A DNA stretch of 20,732 nucleotides from Thermoplasmatales archaeon. GTDB lineage: Archaea; Thermoplasmatota; E2; DHVEG-1. Position numbers and translations under genes: made by a program. Below, piece after piece: positions 15,801 to 20,732 of the stretch (positions are counted from its first letter, which is position 1; the number at the start of each line of letters is the position of its first letter). Location: positions 1 through 20,732 of the forward strand of contig JAGMDE010000023.1 of assembly GCA_023128855.1 (NCBI GenBank), in the 5' to 3' direction. Below the pieces are notes generated by a model, which was not told the DNA's origin, made no database searches, and was given only the letters and a program-made list of their open reading frames with translations.

Positions 15801-16082
15801 ATGGATATAAAAATATTAGCACCAATAATAATAGCAGGTATTGGAATTATATTAATACAATTAAGTATAATTGGAATAATAATTGGGAAAATCCTTTGTC
15901 TACCATACACTGATTCTACAATTGTAGAATTGCGGAAAACTGCAAAATATACAATAAGTTTTCCAGCGATTTATAGTAAAAAAGAAAATCCCAAAAAATA
16001 CTGGTTATTAGTTGTATTCTATATTGTATTAGGTTTACTAATGTTGTTATTTGGATATTTGCTTTATAGTATAGGTTTTTAA
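15801..16082 (+). CDS. small two-helix membrane protein, unknown function
   Basis: The ATG at 15801 gives 93 aa; an upstream GTG at 15732 would add 23 residues but starts inside the direct repeat and has no ribosome-binding site. Two strong hydrophobic segments (about 5-30 and 67-90 of the 93-aa form) flank a charged loop of about 35 residues, giving a hairpin with both ends on the same side. I do not recognise the family. The gene is bracketed by the two direct-repeat copies, so it may have arrived or been duplicated as a unit. Support is moderate because there is no clear ribosome-binding site. Confidence 0.5.
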   Translation: MDIKILAPIIIAGIGIILIQLSIIGIIIGKILCLPYTDSTIVELRKTAKYTISFPAIYSKKENPKKYWLLVVFYIVLGLLMLLFGYLLYSIGF

Positions 16083-16113
16083 CATTAATTTAAGTTTGAA
16101 AATATCATTAAAA

Positions 16114-16157
16114 ATATACTATTTGTTAATAGATTTTACTACAATAAAAACCAAGTG
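16114..16157. repeat. direct repeat, right copy (44 bp)
   Basis: It matches 15688-15735 with an A tract shorter by three. Its right end, AAAAACCAAGTGATTAA (16146-16162), also matches the leuD terminus at 15447-15463 in 16 of 17 positions. Confidence 0.85.
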
Positions 16158-16175
16158 ATTAATTATATGAGCATT

Positions 16176-16373
16176 TTATTTTTTCTTTATTAGAAAATAC
16201 CATGCCCCGATTACGAAAAGGATCACTATTATACCCCAGACTAAAACCCAAACATAAACAGGTAATGTTTTATCTAAACCTAGAAACATCAGTGACAAAA
16301 ATATTATTACAGTTGCAATACTTCCAAGACCCATTCCATATGAATATATTTTACTAAATTCATTATATTTCAT
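16176..16373 (-). CDS. small two-helix membrane protein, unknown function
   Basis: The 65-aa frame has a polar N-terminus (MKYNEFSKIYSYG), two hydrophobic segments (about 14-35 and 39-60) with a short loop between, and a lysine-rich end (IKKK) that would sit in the cytoplasm. It lies 43 bp downstream of the carbonic-anhydrase-like gene on the same strand and may share its transcript. Its start has no obvious ribosome-binding site. The family is not recognised; it resembles the many small archaeal membrane proteins of unknown role. Confidence 0.55.
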   Translation of the reverse strand: MKYNEFSKIYSYGMGLGSIATVIIFLSLMFLGLDKTLPVYVWVLVWGIIVILFVIGAWYFLIKKK

Positions 16374-16416
16374 TATCTGTAGAGAAACACTTTGATTGTT
16401 ATTAACATTTTTATAG

Positions 16417-16914
16417 TTATAATCTTGGATATTTACCCTCTTTATGTTCTTTACTTAATCTCCGATACTCCTTTGCATTAAAAAGTATTTTTTCTAATAA
16501 TTTTTTATCCTGCTTAACTACTTTTCCGGGTACTCCAATTACCAGACTATTTTCAGGAACAACCATGTTCATAGTAACTAATGCATTGGCTCCAACAATT
16601 GATCCTCTCCCAATTTTTGCCCCATCTAAAACTGTCGCATTAATTCCAATTATACAATCATCCTCAATTGTTGAACCATGAACCATTGCTCCATGTCCTA
16701 TTGATACATTTTTTCCAATTATTATCTTATGTGTTGCATCGACATGAAGTATGCAGTTATCCTGGACGTTTGATCCATCCTCAATTACAATAGAATTTTC
16801 ATCTCCACGAATAACAGCTGATGGAAATACTCCACAATTCTTACCAATTTTAACATTGCCAATTATTACAGCAGTTTCGTCAACAAAGGTTGATTTGTGA
16901 ATCTCTGGTTTCAT
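16417..16914 (-). CDS. gamma-class carbonic anhydrase-like left-handed beta-helix protein
   Basis: I prefer the ATG at 16914 (165 aa, MKPEIHKSTF) because GGAAGA precedes it; an ATG at 16941 would add nine residues. Hexapeptide repeats run through most of the chain, followed by a C-terminal helix. The metal ligands of gamma carbonic anhydrases are present: His57 (CILHVD), His74 and His79 (GHGAMVHG), with Arg36-Gly-Asp38 and Gln51 at the expected places. The acidic proton-shuttle loop of Methanosarcina Cam is missing, so it is of the shorter CamH/YrdA type, whose activity varies. It would bind one metal at each trimer interface and hydrate CO2 if active. The gene is divergent from the surface-protein gene at 17090. 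Confidence 0.88.
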   Translation of the reverse strand: MKPEIHKSTFVDETAVIIGNVKIGKNCGVFPSAVIRGDENSIVIEDGSNVQDNCILHVDATHKIIIGKNVSIGHGAMVHGSTIEDDCIIGINATVLDGAKIGRGSIVGANALVTMNMVVPENSLVIGVPGKVVKQDKKLLEKILFNAKEYRRLSKEHKEGKYPRL

Positions 16915-16941
16915 ATTATCTTCCAAGTTTTTTGGAAACAT

Positions 16942-17089
16942 TGAACCTATTTTATAGTTTATGTTTATAACTATTTTTACTTTTTTAAAACTAATTTATT
17001 TTAATAATAAATAGAAACATAGAAATACAACATTAGGGATATAAATTATGGATTCTTAGTAGGGGGAAGACTTTACAGGAAGAGATAAC
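16942..17089. promoter_or_regulatory. divergent promoter region between the gamma carbonic anhydrase-like and CARDB surface-protein genes
   Basis: Toward the plus-strand gene, GGATATAAATT (about 17037-17047) is a good TATA box, predicting a start near 17068 and a leader of about 22 nt containing AGGAAGAG. Toward the minus strand, AT-rich TTTATTTTAATAATAAATA (about 16996-17014) is a candidate. Confidence 0.45.
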
Positions 17090-20000
17090 ATGTCAAGATT
17101 AGTTAGTAGTAACAATAAAAAGATACTCATATTTCTTGTGATTTTTCTATTGTTTTTCAATATTTTAAATGTTTCAACAATAGCAGATGAAGACGACAGA
17201 CCAGATCTAATAATTGAATCTCTAATTTTACCTGAAAAATTTTTTGAAGGTAAAGATTTAGAATTTGTAATGCTAATAAAAAATCAGGGAGCAAAAAATG
17301 TTACAAATGGTACAAAAATTGGAGTTGCACTAAAAATTGATGATATAATTACTGTTGTAAATAGTTCATTTGATGGTTTGGAACCAGGTTCCTCTATTTA
17401 TATTAACTTAACTTGGACACCATCATTAGATGATGTTGGTAAACATAAAGCTAGATGGGAAGTTGATTATACAGACTCAATTATAGAAGAAAATGAAAAT
17501 AACAATATACATGACGCAAATATTGAGGTTTTTGAAAGTGATACAGATTTAGAAATAATTAGTATCATCCCTCAAAGTGAAATTGTAATAAATCAAAATG
17601 TAAACATTCTTGCCACTGTAAAAAACAATGGTAAAAATACAACAGAACCAATCTATGCCAAGCTTAATTCAAGTGAAGAAGGTCAAATTGAAGTTGTAAT
17701 AAAAGAAGATGGTTTAAAAAGAGATGGAACCTTTGATTTTTCTTTTAATTGGACTTCTTCTCACATCGGAAGTCAAAATATTACAGTAGAAATAGCTCAC
17801 GGCGGTAAGACCCATGACTTGAAAGAGGAATCAATTGTTGTAGGATTTAAACAAGTCGGCTGGTGGAATGAAAGTTGGCATTACCGATACTTTTTAATTG
17901 TAAATGGAAGCGGAAATATTTCATTATTTTTCAACTTCACAAAACTTCTAAGTAATCTAGGTATAGTTGATGAGACATTTGAAAATGATATGATTAGAAT
18001 CATTAAATATACTAAAGCTGGAAATATAGTTGAAGAAGTTGAAAATTATAAGTTCAGTGAAAGTAATGATTTTGACCCAATACTTAATGCTACTGGTACA
18101 CTTATTTGGAATATTACTGGTTCTTCTGAAGAGAAATACTATTGTATCTATTTTGATGTTGAAAACAACAAGGGCGATAGGACCAAACTGGATGAGACCG
18201 AAAACATTGTAGAATCTGGAAATAATAGTGTAGGTGTTTATGATCTTACCGAAGGATGGTGGTTAGAAATACTTGAACCAATAGATGGCGGTTACACTGT
18301 CATCGATGAACCAATTAACTTTAACGTTTCAACAGTTGCTAAAGCAAAAAATGTAATAGCTTACATTTACTTAACTGAAAATGAAAGTCATAACTTTACA
18401 ATAGGCTTGATTGGTACTAATGATACTCAATGGAAATTTGAAGGTTTTTATTTTGATGAGGAAGGTAACTGGACGATAGCTGTAACAGGAAAAGATTGGA
18501 CAAATTATTCATCTGTTGTAGAATATAGTTTTTTTGTTGGAAAACCAGATTTAGAAATTACAGACATCACTTTTTCCACAGACTGGTCATATACCTCTCC
18601 AGTGATTTATAAAAACGACTTAGCTAACATCACTGGTCATATAATTTCACATAATGCCACCGTTGAAGATGTCAATGTTTCTCTTAAAATTTATGATATT
18701 GATGAGAAAGAATTGTTTCATACTGACACCATTATTACAACGATTTTTAAAGATAAAGATAACTTGATTAGCTTTAGCTGGAAAGCAAATGAATCCGGTG
18801 AATTTAATGTTACAATTGCTGTAGATCCAAATAATGTTATTGACGAACAAAATGAGTCTAATAATGAAATAACTGAAAACTTTACCGTACTTGACTGGCC
18901 TGATTTAGTAGTTGAAGATATAAAATTGCCTACAGATGAAATAATTGAGTTTGATCCTGTAGAAATAAAAGTTGACGTGGCTAATATCGGTGAAGGTGAC
19001 GCAGATGATTATGAAATTAAACTTTACATAGAAAAAGCCACTCAAGAAACTATGACCTACACTAATGATGTAGATAGCAGTATTTTTAGCGCACCTAAAA
19101 ATGCAACTGATACAATAATTTTAAAATGGGATTCAGCAGAACCTGGTGAATGGCTTGTTGCTGCACAAATCCTTAGGAACGATACAAAAAGAGATGTAAA
19201 TAAAGATAACAACCAATTACTTTCAAATAAAACTTTAATGGTTATTGGAATTGAGAGAAACGGACCTGCAATAGATAATGTAAAAATTTCACCTACTAGT
19301 CAGCAACAGGGTGGAACTGTTGTAATTACAGCTGATATAACTGATGCTTCAGGTCTAAAAAGTGTTACAATTGAAATAACAGATCCTTCAGATTCTTCTC
19401 AAAGTAAAATAATGATAAGATCCATTGGAGATGAATTCAAATTCACTTTTGATGATACCATTAAAGTAGGAACCTACAACTACAAAATCAAGGCAGTTGA
19501 CTTATCACTTCATTCAAATATAGGTATAAAAAATGGTAGTTTCTTAATATATGAAGACAGAACACCTCCAGAAATATCATATTTTGAAGCCGATCCAAAG
19601 GTTCAATTAATTGGCAGTAAAGTCGATATTATCTGTATAGCGACAGATAATATAGAAGTTGAAAATGCAGTAGTTACAATTACCTATCCTGCAGCGTCAT
19701 CGAAATCTGAAACTGAAAACAATATGGGGTGGTCCACATCAGGTAAATATGTGTATGGTGATGACTATGGTATTCCTGGTAAATATACTTTTTATATCGA
19801 AGCAGAGGACAAAGCGGGTAATACTGACACCACCAAAAATAAAACATTTTGGATCACATCTGATTTGGATGATACAGATAATGACGGCATGCCTGATGAA
19901 TGGGAGAAACAATTTGGATTGGACCCATATGATCCAGATGACGCCAATGCTGACGATGATAAAGATGGTTTAACAAATATAAAGGAATTTGAAGCGGGTA

Positions 20001-20140
20001 ATAATCCTAAAAAGGATATCTTTACAGAAAACGCTATTTATAGACTTAAAGAAAATGCTTTATATCTCATAGGAGCTATTGCTTTATTCTTGTTGATAAT
20101 AATATTGATAACCTTTGGTAAATGGAGGAGATTAATATGA
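17090..20140 (+). CDS. large membrane-anchored surface protein with CARDB repeats, DUF2341-like region and calcium-binding-type repeat
   Basis: The 1016-aa product starts at an ATG after AGGAAGAG. It has a signal peptide (about 10-32), then CARDB-like adhesion domains at about 37-150 and 153-250. Each opens with a DL-I-x motif and closes with the typical EENENNN or DEQNESNNE turn. A WWNESWHYRY segment (about 257-266) marks a DUF2341-like region. Two more CARDB-like domains lie at about 484-602 and 603-718, and two Ig-like domains at about 725-920. A thrombospondin-3-like DTDNDGMPDEW and DADDDKDGLTNIKEFEAGNNP stretch (925-975) should bind calcium. One C-terminal membrane helix (about 987-1011) ends in KWRRLI, so most of the protein is outside. 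I count about 34 N-x-S/T sequons. It lacks the tail seen on the peptidases. It is probably a glycosylated adhesin or envelope protein. Confidence 0.85.
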   Translation: MSRLVSSNNKKILIFLVIFLLFFNILNVSTIADEDDRPDLIIESLILPEKFFEGKDLEFVMLIKNQGAKNVTNGTKIGVALKIDDIITVVNSSFDGLEPGSSIYINLTWTPSLDDVGKHKARWEVDYTDSIIEENENNNIHDANIEVFESDTDLEIISIIPQSEIVINQNVNILATVKNNGKNTTEPIYAKLNSSEEGQIEVVIKEDGLKRDGTFDFSFNWTSSHIGSQNITVEIAHGGKTHDLKEESIVVGFKQVGWWNESWHYRYFLIVNGSGNISLFFNFTKLLSNLGIVDETFENDMIRIIKYTKAGNIVEEVENYKFSESNDFDPILNATGTLIWNITGSSEEKYYCIYFDVENNKGDRTKLDETENIVESGNNSVGVYDLTEGWWLEILEPIDGGYTVIDEPINFNVSTVAKAKNVIAYIYLTENESHNFTIGLIGTNDTQWKFEGFYFDEEGNWTIAVTGKDWTNYSSVVEYSFFVGKPDLEITDITFSTDWSYTSPVIYKNDLANITGHIISHNATVEDVNVSLKIYDIDEKELFHTDTIITTIFKDKDNLISFSWKANESGEFNVTIAVDPNNVIDEQNESNNEITENFTVLDWPDLVVEDIKLPTDEIIEFDPVEIKVDVANIGEGDADDYEIKLYIEKATQETMTYTNDVDSSIFSAPKNATDTIILKWDSAEPGEWLVAAQILRNDTKRDVNKDNNQLLSNKTLMVIGIERNGPAIDNVKISPTSQQQGGTVVITADITDASGLKSVTIEITDPSDSSQSKIMIRSIGDEFKFTFDDTIKVGTYNYKIKAVDLSLHSNIGIKNGSFLIYEDRTPPEISYFEADPKVQLIGSKVDIICIATDNIEVENAVVTITYPAASSKSETENNMGWSTSGKYVYGDDYGIPGKYTFYIEAEDKAGNTDTTKNKTFWITSDLDDTDNDGMPDEWEKQFGLDPYDPDDANADDDKDGLTNIKEFEAGNNPKKDIFTENAIYRLKENALYLIGAIALFLLIIILITFGKWRRLI

Positions 20141-20667
20141 GCGGGATGAAAAGTTCAGGACCATTTTTAATACTAATAATAATTGGGTTATGTGTGGTGG
20201 TTTTTTCGATATTTGATATAATATATGACAAAGGATGGATGATTATATCATTAGTTGCTTTTTTAGTAATTATAATAATTACAATCATACTGTTTTTCCT
20301 AAAATTTAGAGAAAAACAAGTGGCAATTATCTCAATAGAAGAATTCGAGAAAACATTGAAAGGTGGTTTGTATCATTACAAATGCCCAACGTGTAATGGC
20401 ATTTTTGCAATAAAAAAATCAAAAAAGAATAACAAAAAAACCGTTAAGATGACATGCCCAAATTGTGGTGCAATTGGCATTATCCCACCTTACCCTGCTG
20501 AAATAGAGGAGGAAATTCCTGAAAAAAAATCCGTTAAAGCAAACTTCAAGTGTTATATTTGTGGCGAGGGGATAACAGTTTGGGCAGAAGGCGCTGATTT
20601 ATACCGGGAAACATGCATTTATTCATGCCCATTTTGTGGTGAAAACGAACCATTGAAACGAATCTAA
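20137..20667 (+). CDS. membrane protein with two zinc ribbons
   Basis: I place the start at the ATG at 20137, which overlaps the stop of the surface-protein gene (ATGA) and follows GGAGGAG (20124-20130) by 6 nt. The frame also opens at 20122, but that ATG lies on the ribosome-binding site. The 176-aa protein has two membrane helices (about 8-28 and 34-56) and a cytoplasmic part with two zinc ribbons. One uses C83xxC86 and C107xxC110; the other C139xxC142 and C164xxC167, with an extra C160. The overlap predicts coupled translation with the large surface protein, so it may help assemble or sense it. Similar membrane zinc-ribbon proteins are common in archaea and mostly unstudied. Confidence 0.8.
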   Translation: MSGMKSSGPFLILIIIGLCVVVFSIFDIIYDKGWMIISLVAFLVIIIITIILFFLKFREKQVAIISIEEFEKTLKGGLYHYKCPTCNGIFAIKKSKKNNKKTVKMTCPNCGAIGIIPPYPAEIEEEIPEKKSVKANFKCYICGEGITVWAEGADLYRETCIYSCPFCGENEPLKRI

Positions 20668-20732
20668 ATTTTATGTCTGACTTTTACAGCTTCACCATGA
20701 GATGATTCCTTCATTTCATCTCCATTCATCTG
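20664..20732 (-). CDS. possible 3' end of a convergent gene
   Basis: On the minus strand one frame is open from the right edge to a TAG at 20664-20666, encoding QMNGDEMKESSHGEAVKVRHKI. Its stop would overlap the stop of the zinc-ribbon gene by 2 bp. Charged, plausible residues support it, but 22 codons are too few to be sure. Confidence 0.3.
   Translation of the reverse strand, partial: QMNGDEMKESSHGEAVKVRHKI

Noticed and set aside
15661..16175. CRISPR array or tandem repeat
   Set aside because: Only two copies of the repeat exist, separated by about 380 bp holding an open frame, so there is no regular repeat-spacer pattern.
1..20732. tRNA, rRNA, transposase or integrase genes
   Set aside because: I saw no cloverleaf with conserved TTCGA-type arm, no rRNA-like sequence and no transposase or integrase motif on either strand; reading by eye could miss a short divergent tRNA.

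Overview
The window reads as AT-rich archaeal DNA, most likely from a Thermoplasmatota-type euryarchaeon of sediment or marine origin. The evidence is archaeal rather than bacterial: TATA-like boxes upstream of genes, strong GGAGG ribosome-binding sites, two single-domain KaiC-like ATPases, a pilin-like protein, archaeal-type two-subunit isopropylmalate dehydratase, and large secreted C25 (gingipain/clostripain-clan) peptidases with PKD-like domains. The lineage is inferred from gene content; no rRNA or tRNA is present to confirm it.

Region 1 (1-8440, plus strand) is a secreted-protein locus. It holds the 3' part of a beta-propeller (sialidase/BNR-like) protein, then a C25 peptidase of 826 aa, then a 1382-aa C25-type peptidase with two PPC-like domains and a cell-wall-binding-2-like region. 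All three end in the same unit: a PKD-like domain, a short basic MPRxR-type joint, and an amphipathic tail of the form (Y/F)-P-(I/V)-L...L. All three are followed 10-11 nt after the stop by the same pyrimidine-rich element (ACCTCTCTCTT plus a T tract). The two complete genes also share TTAAC boxes at exact 10-bp spacing between the TATA box and the likely transcription start. Together these suggest a co-regulated set of exported proteins with a common, apparently unnamed, anchoring or sorting tail.

Region 2 (8453-13570, mostly minus strand) holds a B12-binding radical SAM protein, an ICMT/phospholipid-methyltransferase-like membrane enzyme, a KaiC-like ATPase (overlapping the methyltransferase gene by 23 bp), a second KaiC-like ATPase, and a pilin-like exported protein. 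A 75-aa gene of unknown function lies on the plus strand between the two KaiC genes. One KaiC-like protein keeps the E-E pair expected after the second strand; the other has lost it.

Region 3 (13712-15459, plus strand) is a leuC-leuD-type pair for leucine biosynthesis, two bases apart. Region 4 (15460-16940) is more irregular. It contains a minus-strand zinc-ribbon ORF with no usable start (probably frameshifted), a small two-helix membrane protein flanked by 44-48 bp direct repeats, another small membrane protein, and a gamma-class carbonic anhydrase homologue.

Region 5 (17090-20667, plus strand) is a two-gene unit with a 4-bp stop/start overlap: a 1016-aa membrane-anchored surface protein with CARDB repeats, a calcium-binding-type repeat and about 34 N-glycosylation sequons, followed by a membrane protein with two zinc ribbons. 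The last bases may hold the 3' end of a convergent minus-strand gene.
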